A stretch of 8,521 bases of DNA from assembly GCA_020853155.1 (NCBI GenBank), contig JADYZL010000443.1, positions 1-8,521 of the forward strand, read 5' to 3'. Shown piece after piece: positions 1 through 6,544 of this stretch. Both the position numbers and the translations under genes were made by a program. Every line of letters begins with the position of its first letter. Position 1 is the first letter of the stretch. The DNA is from Bryobacterales bacterium (GTDB lineage Bacteria > Acidobacteriota > Terriglobia > Bryobacterales > Bryobacteraceae). Below the pieces are notes generated by a model. That model was not told the DNA's origin. It worked only from the letters and a program-made list of their open reading frames with translations, and ran no database searches.

Positions 1-670
1 AAACGAAAAAGAGCGCTTCCCCATCGGCATCCACACGCGCCTGAATTTTCTCGCCGCGCCGAAGCTTTCGATGGAACGCGGCCACCACCGTCGCGCCCTG
101 TTGCGGCCCCACGAATTGGCCGTTCTTATCGCGAAAATTCACATACTTCACAGCCCCGGGAGTGATGTCTCCCTGCACGGGCGCGGCGTTCGGTTTCGAC
201 GAATCCCGCGCGCCGGTGTAGAGAACCAGATCCGGCGGGTTCTGAAAACTGATCATCACCGCGGGACCCGTGCCCGCCGTGATCGTCCCGTGAATTTGCC
301 CGGCCGGAACAAAGGCCGCTTCGCCGGCCTTGAACAAGTGCAAAGACGGCCCCTGGCGCAGATTCACTTCACCCTCGAGAACCAGAATCGTGTCCGTGGA
401 TTTGCCGTGCGTGTGCTGCGCGAACTCCGCGCCGGGATCGGAAACCGAGAGGTTGAGCGTCGTGTTCTTCGCGCCCAAGTCCGGATGGATGATGCGACGC
501 GAAGTCACCGTGCCCATCTTGAACGGCTTGCTATCCGCGAAGCGCACCACACGAATGCCCGGTGTTGCCGTGACGGCGGGTGGCGCTTGTGCGGCGACGG
601 GAGGTCCACCGAAATGAACGCCTATTAACCACAACAATAGGCTATAAATAATGTGCTTTCCGATACGCAT
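1..670 (-). CDS. Secreted cupin-domain protein, C-terminus cut off by window edge
   Basis: Reading the minus strand from an ATG at 670 gives 223 codons with no stop before the window edge, so the C-terminus is missing. Residues 1-29 look like a Sec signal peptide: basic MRIGKH, a hydrophobic stretch, then an AQA-type cleavage site. Cupin motif 1 is clear: G80, H86-T-H88, D93 (where the family usually has Glu) and G100. Motif 2 is G116, P122, G124 and H127. H86, H88 and H127 would be metal ligands. From about residue 190 a second cupin-like strand set begins (GEKIQARVDADGEALFFV) but lacks the HxH pair, suggesting a bicupin with a degenerate second half. A Met 54 nt upstream (724) is in frame, but 670 gives the better signal peptide and has a CAGGGA-like site before it. 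Function beyond a periplasmic cupin is unknown; it is divergent from the sialidase gene. The plus-strand reading frame over this region is a shadow. Confidence 0.85.
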   Translation of the reverse strand, partial: MRIGKHIIYSLLLWLIGVHFGGPPVAAQAPPAVTATPGIRVVRFADSKPFKMGTVTSRRIIHPDLGAKNTTLNLSVSDPGAEFAQHTHGKSTDTILVLEGEVNLRQGPSLHLFKAGEAAFVPAGQIHGTITAGTGPAVMISFQNPPDLVLYTGARDSSKPNAAPVQGDITPGAVKYVNFRDKNGQFVGPQQGATVVAAFHRKLRRGEKIQARVDADGEALFFV

Positions 671-725
671 ACGAAGTATCCCTGACAAGCCAGCATATCC
701 CAATTGGTGGCTTTGCGAAATCATC

Positions 726-754
726 TTGCATTTTATCTGAACGCTCTGTATCTT
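726..754 (+). promoter_or_regulatory. Weak sigma-70-like promoter candidate for the sialidase gene
   Basis: TTGCAT at 726-731 and TATCTT at 749-754 are separated by 17 bases. They match the bacterial consensus at 3 of 6 and 4 of 6 positions. Position in the AT-rich divergent region supports it, but the match is weak and it would leave a leader of about 145 nt before the GTG start at 907. Chance occurrence is quite possible. Confidence 0.22.
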
Positions 755-803
755 TCTTGAAATGGGGCGACGCGCTGCGATCCCTCCACGTCGGCAGCGG
801 TTT

Positions 804-837
804 GGCGGAATTTCGTTAACCACGGCAAGATTCCGCC
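804..837. repeat. Perfect 8-bp inverted repeat in the sialidase leader
   Basis: GGCGGAAT at 804-811 is the exact reverse complement of ATTCCGCC at 830-837, with an 18-nt spacer that contains the palindrome GTTAAC (815-820). In RNA the stem extends inward by a U-G and a U-A pair. It lies 70 nt before the sialidase start, so it could be a leader hairpin or a protein-binding site. No U-tract follows, so it does not look like a terminator. Confidence 0.5.
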
Positions 838-890
838 CTCCGCAAAAGTGGGCAGCACAGTGCGCAGGGCACACCGGGAAGGGAGAAACA

Positions 891-896
891 GAGGAG
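891..896 (+). promoter_or_regulatory. Ribosome-binding site supporting the GTG start at 907
   Basis: GAGGAG lies 10 bases before the GTG at 907 and is the only strong purine-rich site nearby. The alternative ATG at 925 (codon 7) has no such site at normal spacing, so this element favours the GTG start, which also keeps the CRR part of the export signal. Spacing is slightly long. Confidence 0.5.
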
Positions 897-906
897 TGAG
901 AGACAA

Positions 907-2013
907 GTGATTTGCCGCAGAACCATGTTCGGGCTCCCCTTCGCGCTCGCTACTGCCGGCGCCGCGCCGCGCTCGATTCGCAATATCCCCGTCTACGCGG
1001 AACTGGGCCGGTTTGGCGGTTGGCCCGCGAACTACGGCATCTGGAATTGGGGTGATGAGATCGTCTGCGGGTTCGCCGCCGCCTACTTCATCAAAACCGA
1101 TCCCGAACGCCATCAGCGGGACCGCAATCGGCCGAAAGAACCCCGCCTCGCGCGCAGTCTGGATGGAGGGGAAACCTGGAAAATCGAAGCGCCCGCCTCC
1201 CTGATTCCTCCGGAGCAGGGCGGTAAACCCGCACGGGCTCTCGCCGAGCCGATGGATTTCACCGCTCCCGGCTTCGCGTTCACGCTGCGGCAGAGTGAAG
1301 CCGAAAAGGGGCGATCACATTTCTCGTACTCCACGGATCGCGCCCGCACCTGGCAGGGCCCTTTCGAATTCCCGATGTTCGGCCGGAAGGCAATCGACGG
1401 GCGCACGGATTACCAGATCTACGGAAGACACGAAGCGCTTGTTTTCGCCACGGCCTCCAAGGAAGACGGCCAGGAGGGCCGTCCGTTCTGCGCTCGAACT
1501 GTGGACGGCGGCCTCACCTGGAACCTGCAGGGTTGGATTGGCCCTGAGCCGCAAGGGTTCTCCATCATGCCCTCCAGCGTGCGCCTGCCCAACGGGCGCC
1601 TTCTCTGCGCTGTCCGCGTGAAGCAGGACGAAGCCACGGATTGGGTCGACCTCTACGCGAGCGATGATCAAGGCCGAAGCTGGGTTCCACTGGCCAGGCC
1701 GATCGCGCACAGCACCGGCAAGAGCGGCAATCCACCGTCGCTCAAACGCCTGCCCGACGGCCGCCTCACGCTCACCTCCGGCTACCGTGAAAGACCCTAC
1801 GGAATTCATGCGACAATCAGCGACAATGACGGCAAATCCTGGTCCGAGCCCATTGTCTTGCGTGACGACGGAGAGGCCTGGGACCTCGGCTATACCCGCG
1901 ACGCCATCCGCACTGACGGAAAAATAGTAACCCTTTACTACTGGTCTCCCGGGCTCTACAAGGAACGGGAGATTGTCGCAACCATCTGGGACCCGGGGAA
2001 ACGGAACCGGTAG
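907..2013 (+). CDS. Secreted sialidase/BNR-repeat family protein
   Basis: This 368-aa protein is a probable six-bladed beta-propeller of the exo-alpha-sialidase/BNR superfamily. Five Asp-box motifs (S/T-x-D-x-G-x-T/S-W type) are visible: SLDGGETW at 84-91, STDRARTW at 142-149, TVDGGLTW at 198-205, SDDQGRSW at 252-259 and SDNDGKSW at 305-312. The second box has Ala where Gly is usual. RLPNGRLL (226-233) and RLPDGRLTL (281-289) fit the strands that follow such boxes. The N-terminus (CRRTMFGLPFALATAGAA) is a short export signal, possibly twin-arginine type. The start is GTG 907; ATG 925 is an alternative. The classical sialidase FRIP motif is absent; the N-terminal part instead has GGWPANYGIWNWGDEI (37-52). 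Sialic acid release is therefore not proven, and it may be another glycoside hydrolase or a non-enzymatic propeller. It is 98 nt upstream of the TonB-dependent receptor with no obvious terminator between, so the two may be co-transcribed. Confidence 0.85.
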   Translation: MICRRTMFGLPFALATAGAAPRSIRNIPVYAELGRFGGWPANYGIWNWGDEIVCGFAAAYFIKTDPERHQRDRNRPKEPRLARSLDGGETWKIEAPASLIPPEQGGKPARALAEPMDFTAPGFAFTLRQSEAEKGRSHFSYSTDRARTWQGPFEFPMFGRKAIDGRTDYQIYGRHEALVFATASKEDGQEGRPFCARTVDGGLTWNLQGWIGPEPQGFSIMPSSVRLPNGRLLCAVRVKQDEATDWVDLYASDDQGRSWVPLARPIAHSTGKSGNPPSLKRLPDGRLTLTSGYRERPYGIHATISDNDGKSWSEPIVLRDDGEAWDLGYTRDAIRTDGKIVTLYYWSPGLYKEREIVATIWDPGKRNR

Positions 2014-2040
2014 CACGGGCGCCAGCCGCTCAAAGGAAAA

Positions 2041-2115
2041 ATGTTTAGGGGAAATCGCGCTGCCGGCGGCTATCCTGAGATCCGCGCAGCGATTGAAGAA
2101 ATGAGGGCACGATGA
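2041..2115 (+). CDS. Possible 24-codon leader ORF overlapping the receptor start
   Basis: An ATG at 2041 opens a 24-codon frame (MFRGNRAAGGYPEIRAAIEE, then MRAR) ending in a TGA at 2113-2115 that overlaps the receptor ATG (2112-2114) as ATGA. AAGGA at 2033-2037 precedes it, though only 3 bases from the ATG. The peptide resembles no family I know and may not be made as a product. The arrangement would fit translational coupling to the receptor gene, but an open frame this short can occur by chance. Confidence 0.25.
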   Translation: MFRGNRAAGGYPEIRAAIEEMRAR

Positions 2116-5100
2116 ACATACAGTCTTTCATGTCCATGAAGGCAATCGCGGCCGTCCTGCTGCTTTGCAGCATCGGTTTCGCACAGAATATCTACGGCGT
2201 CCTGAGCGGCAGGGTCTCGGACCCCTCGGGCGCCTCGGTGCCCGGAGCCGCCGTTGTCGCGGTGAATGCCGGAACCGGAGCGCGCCATGCGGCGACAAGC
2301 AGCGGAGACGGCAACTACACCTTCCCGGCTCTCCCCGTGGGCGTCTATGAACTCACGGTGGAAGCCGCGGGTTTTCAACAATTCGCCGTCCGCAACATTC
2401 GCCTGCAGGTGAATGAGAATATCCGCGTCGATGCCCCGCTCAAGGTGGGCACCGCTTCCGAAACGGTTACCGTCGAAGCCGATGCCGTAGTGGTCGATAC
2501 GGTTTCGCCTACATTGAAAGCGGTGGTCGATGAACGGCGCATCGAAGAACTGCCTCTCAACGGGCGCAACGCAACCCAGTTGATGCGGCTCATCGTGGGC
2601 ACGGTCACCGATCTCCGCGCGGACACCACTTCCGGCACCACGTATCCCGGCGTCACCCCCGTATCCGTGAACGGAGGCCGCTCGAACACAACGAACTTCA
2701 TGCTCGATGGTTCGCAGAATAACGACCACTACACGAACGTTCCGAACCCGATGCCCAACCCCGACGCGCTTCAGGAATTCAGCGTGCAGACGAACTCCTT
2801 CAGCGCGGAGTTCGGCCGTCAGTCGGGCGGCATCGTGAATGCGGTCACCAAGTCCGGCACCAATGAACTCCACGGAAGCGCCTTCTGGTTCCTCCGCAAT
2901 AAGGCGATGAACTCCACGCCCTACTTCGGCGCGGTCGGCCCCGATGGCAAGCGCGCGGACGACGGACTCAAGCGCAATCAATATGGAACCACCGTCGGCG
3001 GACCCGTGTTTATTCCGAAGTTTTACGACGGGCGCAACAAGACCTTCTTCTTCTTCTCCTGGCAGGGCACGGTGCAGCGCCAGACTCCTCCGGACGTGGG
3101 GAAGGTGGTGCCCACCGCGGCACAGCGGGCAGGCGATTTTTCGAATCTCTCGAAGGCTCTGAAGAACCCCGCGGGGGGTACCTTCGCGAATAACCGGATT
3201 CCCACCTCGCAGTTCAGCCCCATCTCGCAGGAGATTCTCAAGTACATTCCCCTGCCCACTTCGGGCAATACCATCACCACGTCTGCGGCAAACAACTACG
3301 ACGACGATCAATTCCTTGTGCGCATCGATCATCAGATCACGCAGAATAATCGCCTCACCGGGCGCTACTGGGATAGCTACGCGGTTACGCCCGCGATCCT
3401 CAATCCCTCCAACTACCTGGAGCAGACCACCGGACGTACCTGGTTGAACCGCAGCATCAACCTCACGGACACCCACACGTTCGGCGCCACCGTCATGAAC
3501 CAGTTCATGTTCGCCTTCACGCGCATGGATGGGCACAACGCGCCCCTGCTTCCCGCGGCGAGCATCGCCTCTTTCGGCTCGAACCTGTACAACGACAACC
3601 AGCCGCAGTGGCACGTCACAGTGGCCGGTTACTTCGGCACCCTCAACACGGGCGACACCAACATCTTCCTCCGCGACGAATACACGTTCACGGATACCGT
3701 GCGCGTCACCACCGGCCGCCATTCCTTCGCGTTCGGCGGCGAGGTGGGCCGCGGCATCGGCGACGTGCGAAATAACTTCCGCGCCAACGGGCAGTGGAAC
3801 TTCAACGGCTCCGCACCCTTCACCGGAGACTCGCTCGCCGATTTCATGATCGGTCGCTTCAATACGCTGGTTCAGGGCATTGGAGAATACCGCGATACCC
3901 GGTTTGACCGCTACGCGCTCTTCGCGCAGGACGAATGGAAAACAACCCGAAACTTCACTCTCAGCCTCGGCTTGCGCTGGGAACCGTTCCTGCCGTATTC
4001 CGACCTCGAGAACCGCCTTGCCGTCTGGCATCCAGGCGAGCGCTCCACCCGCTATCCGAACGCGCCTCTCGGCATTCGTTATGCAGGGGAGAAGGACCTT
4101 CCCAAGAATGCCATCAAGAGCCGCCTGGGCTACCTCGCCCCGCGCGTCGGCTTCGCCTGGGATATCTTCGGCGATGGCAAGACCGCGCTCCGCGGCGGCT
4201 ACGGCATTTTCTATGACCAGTTGAACACGATCGCCTTCAACAATCAGGCCAACCAGGCGCCCTTCGGCACCGTGGTGACGACGTTCGGCAACGCAACGAA
4301 TAGCTTTGCGAACCCGTATGCGGGAATCAACAACCCCTTCCCCGCCCCGCTCAACCCTGGCTCGGATGCGGTGTTCCCCAACTTCAGCAACCACCAGCCG
4401 TACGTCTCGGACTTCCAGGGTCCGTATGTGCAGAACTGGAACCTCACGTTGGAGCGGCAGGTCGGCCTTGGCTTCGTGGGCCGCGCCTCTTACGCCGCTT
4501 CGAAGGGCACCCGGCTCGGCGTGGTCCGCGAGGGGAACGCCGCCGTATACGCGCCCGGCGTGACGACGGCTACCACGAACCAGCGCCGGCCCTACGCGCC
4601 CTCACTCGGCAACCTCAATCTGATCGAGCCCACTTCCAACTCCACGTATCATGCGTTGCAGCTGACGGCGGACCGTCGCTTCGCCAAAGGCTTCACCCTG
4701 CTGGTAAACTACCAGTGGTCGAAAGCGATCGACGACGCTTCCGCCACCAAGCTCACCGGCCAGGCGCGCACCAACCCGTTTGATGCACGCTTCGATAAAG
4801 GCCCGGCGAACTTCGACAAGACCCACGTCTTCAACCTCTCCGGACTCTACGAACTGCCCTTCCGCGTGGAAAACCCCGCCAAGTGGCTCATCAATGGCTG
4901 GAGCTTGAACGTGATCGGCGCCCTCTCCACCGGTGCGCCTTTCACCGTAACGAGCGGCGTCGATAACGCCCGTACCGGCACCGGCGGGCAGCGCGCGGAC
5001 ATGATTGGCAATCCCGATCTGGGCGGCCGCACGCGCGGCGAGCAGATCGCGCAATACCTCAACAAGGCGGCCTTTGGGCCCAATGCGTTGGGAACCTTCG

Positions 5101-5339
5101 GAACGCTCGGCCGGAATACCTTCCGCGATCCCGGTTACGCCAGTTGGGATTTCGGTCTCTTCAAGCGCTTCGCGCTGCGGGAGAATATCGGGCTGACCTA
5201 TCGCTTCGAAGCCTTCAACGCATTCAACCGCCCCAACCTGAATGGGCCGAACACCACGCAAAACAACGTCAACTTCATGAAGATTACAAGCGCGCTCGAC
5301 ACGCGTATCCTTCAAATGGCTCTCCGCTTGAACTGGTAG
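2112..5339 (+). CDS. Oar-like TonB-dependent receptor with carboxypeptidase-regulatory-like domain
   Basis: This 1075-aa outer-membrane protein has the standard layout of the large acidobacterial receptors. Residues 1-25 are a signal peptide ending near GFAQ; Met9 could also be the start. Residues about 27-110 form a carboxypeptidase-regulatory-like beta-sandwich (GVLSGRVSDPSGASVPGA, then GDGNYTFPALPVGVYELTV). ETVTVEADA at 117-125 resembles a TonB box. The plug follows at about 140-250, with ELPLNGRN (146-153), VNGGRSNTTNFMLDG (186-200) and GGIVNAVTKSGTNELHGS (239-256). The remainder is the beta-barrel, ending in LQMALRLNW with the terminal aromatic residue used in outer-membrane insertion. 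Its role would be energy-dependent uptake of a large ligand, plausibly a glycan fragment given the neighbours, though Oar-like receptors have varied ligands. No SusD-type partner is in the window. GAGGG at 2103-2107 lies 4 bases before the ATG. The long minus-strand frames across this gene are shadows. Confidence 0.93.
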   Translation: MNIQSFMSMKAIAAVLLLCSIGFAQNIYGVLSGRVSDPSGASVPGAAVVAVNAGTGARHAATSSGDGNYTFPALPVGVYELTVEAAGFQQFAVRNIRLQVNENIRVDAPLKVGTASETVTVEADAVVVDTVSPTLKAVVDERRIEELPLNGRNATQLMRLIVGTVTDLRADTTSGTTYPGVTPVSVNGGRSNTTNFMLDGSQNNDHYTNVPNPMPNPDALQEFSVQTNSFSAEFGRQSGGIVNAVTKSGTNELHGSAFWFLRNKAMNSTPYFGAVGPDGKRADDGLKRNQYGTTVGGPVFIPKFYDGRNKTFFFFSWQGTVQRQTPPDVGKVVPTAAQRAGDFSNLSKALKNPAGGTFANNRIPTSQFSPISQEILKYIPLPTSGNTITTSAANNYDDDQFLVRIDHQITQNNRLTGRYWDSYAVTPAILNPSNYLEQTTGRTWLNRSINLTDTHTFGATVMNQFMFAFTRMDGHNAPLLPAASIASFGSNLYNDNQPQWHVTVAGYFGTLNTGDTNIFLRDEYTFTDTVRVTTGRHSFAFGGEVGRGIGDVRNNFRANGQWNFNGSAPFTGDSLADFMIGRFNTLVQGIGEYRDTRFDRYALFAQDEWKTTRNFTLSLGLRWEPFLPYSDLENRLAVWHPGERSTRYPNAPLGIRYAGEKDLPKNAIKSRLGYLAPRVGFAWDIFGDGKTALRGGYGIFYDQLNTIAFNNQANQAPFGTVVTTFGNATNSFANPYAGINNPFPAPLNPGSDAVFPNFSNHQPYVSDFQGPYVQNWNLTLERQVGLGFVGRASYAASKGTRLGVVREGNAAVYAPGVTTATTNQRRPYAPSLGNLNLIEPTSNSTYHALQLTADRRFAKGFTLLVNYQWSKAIDDASATKLTGQARTNPFDARFDKGPANFDKTHVFNLSGLYELPFRVENPAKWLINGWSLNVIGALSTGAPFTVTSGVDNARTGTGGQRADMIGNPDLGGRTRGEQIAQYLNKAAFGPNALGTFGTLGRNTFRDPGYASWDFGLFKRFALRENIGLTYRFEAFNAFNRPNLNGPNTTQNNVNFMKITSALDTRILQMALRLNW

Positions 5340-5351
5340 AGCTTCCCATCC

Positions 5352-5387
5352 GGGCCGCCGTGTTACCGCTTGGCAATGCGGCGGCCC
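5352..5387 (+). terminator. GC-rich hairpin after the receptor gene, likely terminator
   Basis: GGGCCGCCG (5352-5360) and CGGCGGCCC (5379-5387) are exact reverse complements 13 bases after the receptor stop. The 18-nt spacer can pair further (UGUU with AAUG using two wobbles, then CC with GG around GCUU), giving a long, stable stem. The downstream bases (attcagtactgtctttag) are only mildly T-rich, so it lacks a proper U-tract. It may terminate inefficiently, need Rho, or stabilise the receptor mRNA 3' end. TTGGCA (5370-5375) in the loop is a near-consensus -35 on the plus strand but has no good -10. Confidence 0.55.
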
Positions 5388-5420
5388 ATTCAGTACTGTC
5401 TTTAGATAGCTGCCCCTTTC

Positions 5421-5430
5421 CGGCATGCCG
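5421..5430. promoter_or_regulatory. 10-bp perfect palindrome, possible operator
   Basis: CGGCATGCCG is fully self-complementary and lies 67 bases before the ATG of the first oxidoreductase, between the hairpin and the tandem repeats. A regulator dimer site is possible. A palindrome of this size is not rare in GC-rich DNA, and no second copy was noticed. Confidence 0.2.
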
Positions 5431-5455
5431 AACCTCCCCAACCGGGAATCACCGG

Positions 5456-5497
5456 ACGAATTCCAGGGAGTATCGAACGAAGTCCGAGGAGTATCGA
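5456..5497 (+). repeat. Tandem 21-nt repeat carrying duplicated ribosome-binding sites
   Basis: Two adjacent 21-nt units (5456-5476 and 5477-5497) match at 18 of 21 positions, differing only at unit positions 6, 10 and 11. Each holds a purine-rich Shine-Dalgarno-like core (GGGAG in the first, GAGGAG in the second), followed by TATCGA. After unit 1 comes ACGAAG; after unit 2 comes ATGAAG, the real start of the oxidoreductase gene. The gene's first codons (ATGAAGCGCAGAGAATTC) look like a degenerate third unit. Confidence 0.8.
5486..5491 (+). promoter_or_regulatory. Strong ribosome-binding site fixing the start at 5498
   Basis: GAGGAG ends 6 bases before the ATG at 5498, an ideal arrangement. 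Together with the twin-arginine signal that begins at this Met, it decides the start. The same frame is open back to 5144, but that extension would overlap the end of the receptor gene and bury the signal sequence. Confidence 0.8.
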
Positions 5498-6544
5498 ATG
5501 AAGCGCAGAGAATTCTTGGCGGCCGCATCCGCGATGCCGGTGATGGCCGCCCAATCGCAAGGCCGCATCCGGGTTGCCTTGTGGGGCACCGAACATAGTC
5601 ACACGACGGGCAAGCTGAAAGCACTGCGCGATTCTCCGGATTATGAAGTCGCCGCCGTCTGCGAATCCGATCCTGCCCTTCGCGCAAAGGCGGAGCAGAA
5701 CCCGCTGTTTTCCGGCCTGCGCTGGATGAGTGAGAGCGAAATGCTAGGCGATAAGAGCATCCCGCTCGCCGTCGTGGAGTGCAGCGTCTGGGACGCCATC
5801 CCGATGGGCGCCAAGGTCATCGAGGCCGGCAAGCACCTGCACATTGAGAAGCCGGTCGGGTATGACTACCCTTCGTTCAAGGCCATGGTGGAGCGGGCGC
5901 GGGCCAAGAAGCTTCTCTTTCAGACCGGGTACGTCTGGAGGCATCACGCGGGTGTCAACGCGGCCCTGGATGCCGCGCGCAAGGGCTGGCTCGGCGACAT
6001 CATGCAGGTGCGCGGCACGATGAATGCGGATCGCGACGCGCCACAACGCGCCGTGGAAGCGAGATACAAAGGCGGCAGCCTGTTTGAACTCGGCGGCCAC
6101 GTCATTGACCGGATGGTAGACCTTCTCGGACGCCCCAAACACGTCCACTCCATGCTCCGCCACCAATCGAGTGTAAAGGATAATCTCAACGATAATGGCA
6201 TGGCCCTCTTCGAATTCGACCGTACCCTCGCGGTCCTTTCGCAGACGGCGAACCAGGCTGGCGCGGGCGACCACCGCTCCTTTGAGATCATCGGTTCCGA
6301 CGGCACCTTCATTGTTCATCCGGAAGCGAATCCACCGCGCATGCGCATCTACCTGCGCAAGCCACAAGGCAGCTACAAGGCGGGCTGGCAGGATGTGACC
6401 TTGCCGCCCCAACCCCGCTTCGCGGGCGATTTCGCCGAACTGGCCCGCGCCCTCAAGAGCAAGCAGCCCTTGCAGCTTTCCTACGATCATGAACTCATCC
6501 TGCAGGAGACGCTGTTGCGCGCCGCCGGGGAGATCCAGGGATGA
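5498..6544 (+). CDS. Tat-exported Gfo/Idh/MocA-family oxidoreductase 1
   Basis: This 348-aa protein belongs to the Gfo/Idh/MocA family of NAD(P)-dependent sugar and polyol dehydrogenases. Residues 1-18 (MKRREFLAAASAMPVMAA) form a twin-arginine signal with an RREFL core, so it should be exported folded. The Rossmann domain starts at RIRVALWG (23-30). Its loop reads GTEHSHTTG (30-38) instead of the usual GxGxxG, while the acidic end of strand 2 is present (VCESDP, 54-59). EKP (117-119) is the family motif with the catalytic-site Lys. The C-terminal alpha/beta domain carries GGHVID (199-204), with the expected His201 and Asp204. Known members oxidise a sugar hydroxyl or ring carbon, or act as transhydrogenases with tightly bound cofactor (Zymomonas glucose-fructose oxidoreductase). 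The substrate here is unknown. Its stop overlaps the next gene's start as ATGA, so the two are probably translationally coupled and may share one pathway. Confidence 0.88.
   Translation: MKRREFLAAASAMPVMAAQSQGRIRVALWGTEHSHTTGKLKALRDSPDYEVAAVCESDPALRAKAEQNPLFSGLRWMSESEMLGDKSIPLAVVECSVWDAIPMGAKVIEAGKHLHIEKPVGYDYPSFKAMVERARAKKLLFQTGYVWRHHAGVNAALDAARKGWLGDIMQVRGTMNADRDAPQRAVEARYKGGSLFELGGHVIDRMVDLLGRPKHVHSMLRHQSSVKDNLNDNGMALFEFDRTLAVLSQTANQAGAGDHRSFEIIGSDGTFIVHPEANPPRMRIYLRKPQGSYKAGWQDVTLPPQPRFAGDFAELARALKSKQPLQLSYDHELILQETLLRAAGEIQG

Larger units (their letters stand above)
671..906. other. Divergent intergenic region between cupin and sialidase genes
   Basis: These 236 bases separate two divergently transcribed genes and should hold both promoters. 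The part from about 640 to 760 is visibly richer in A and T than its surroundings. It contains a weak plus-strand promoter-like pair (726-754), an inverted repeat (804-837) and the ribosome-binding site of the sialidase gene (891-896). No convincing coding frame or RNA gene was seen. On the minus strand, a GATAAA-like -10 around 734-739 could serve the cupin gene, but its -35 is poor. Confidence 0.6.

Noticed and set aside
71..628. 185-aa plus-strand open frame
   Set aside because: The minus strand here encodes a clear cupin with a signal peptide and both cupin motifs, so this is its shadow.
662..680. Small inverted repeat GATAC/GTATC around the cupin start codon
   Set aside because: Only 5 bp with a 9-nt loop; too weak to claim start-codon occlusion.
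2070..4394. 774-aa open frame on the minus strand
   Set aside because: It lies wholly antisense to the well-supported receptor gene, is rich in Arg, Val, Gly and His as shadow frames in GC-rich DNA usually are, and shows no recognisable domain.
5370..5399. TTGGCA with TACTGT 18 bases later as a promoter for the oxidoreductase operon
   Set aside because: The -35 is close to consensus, but the -10 matches only 3 of 6 and the -35 lies in the hairpin loop; not enough to annotate.
5144..5497. 118-codon N-terminal extension of the first oxidoreductase
   Set aside because: It overlaps the receptor's 3' end in another frame, and the ideal ribosome-binding site plus twin-arginine signal place the start at 5498.
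4602..5687. 361-aa open frame on the minus strand across the receptor end and oxidoreductase start
   Set aside because: It runs antisense through two real genes and the intergenic hairpin, and has no family features.
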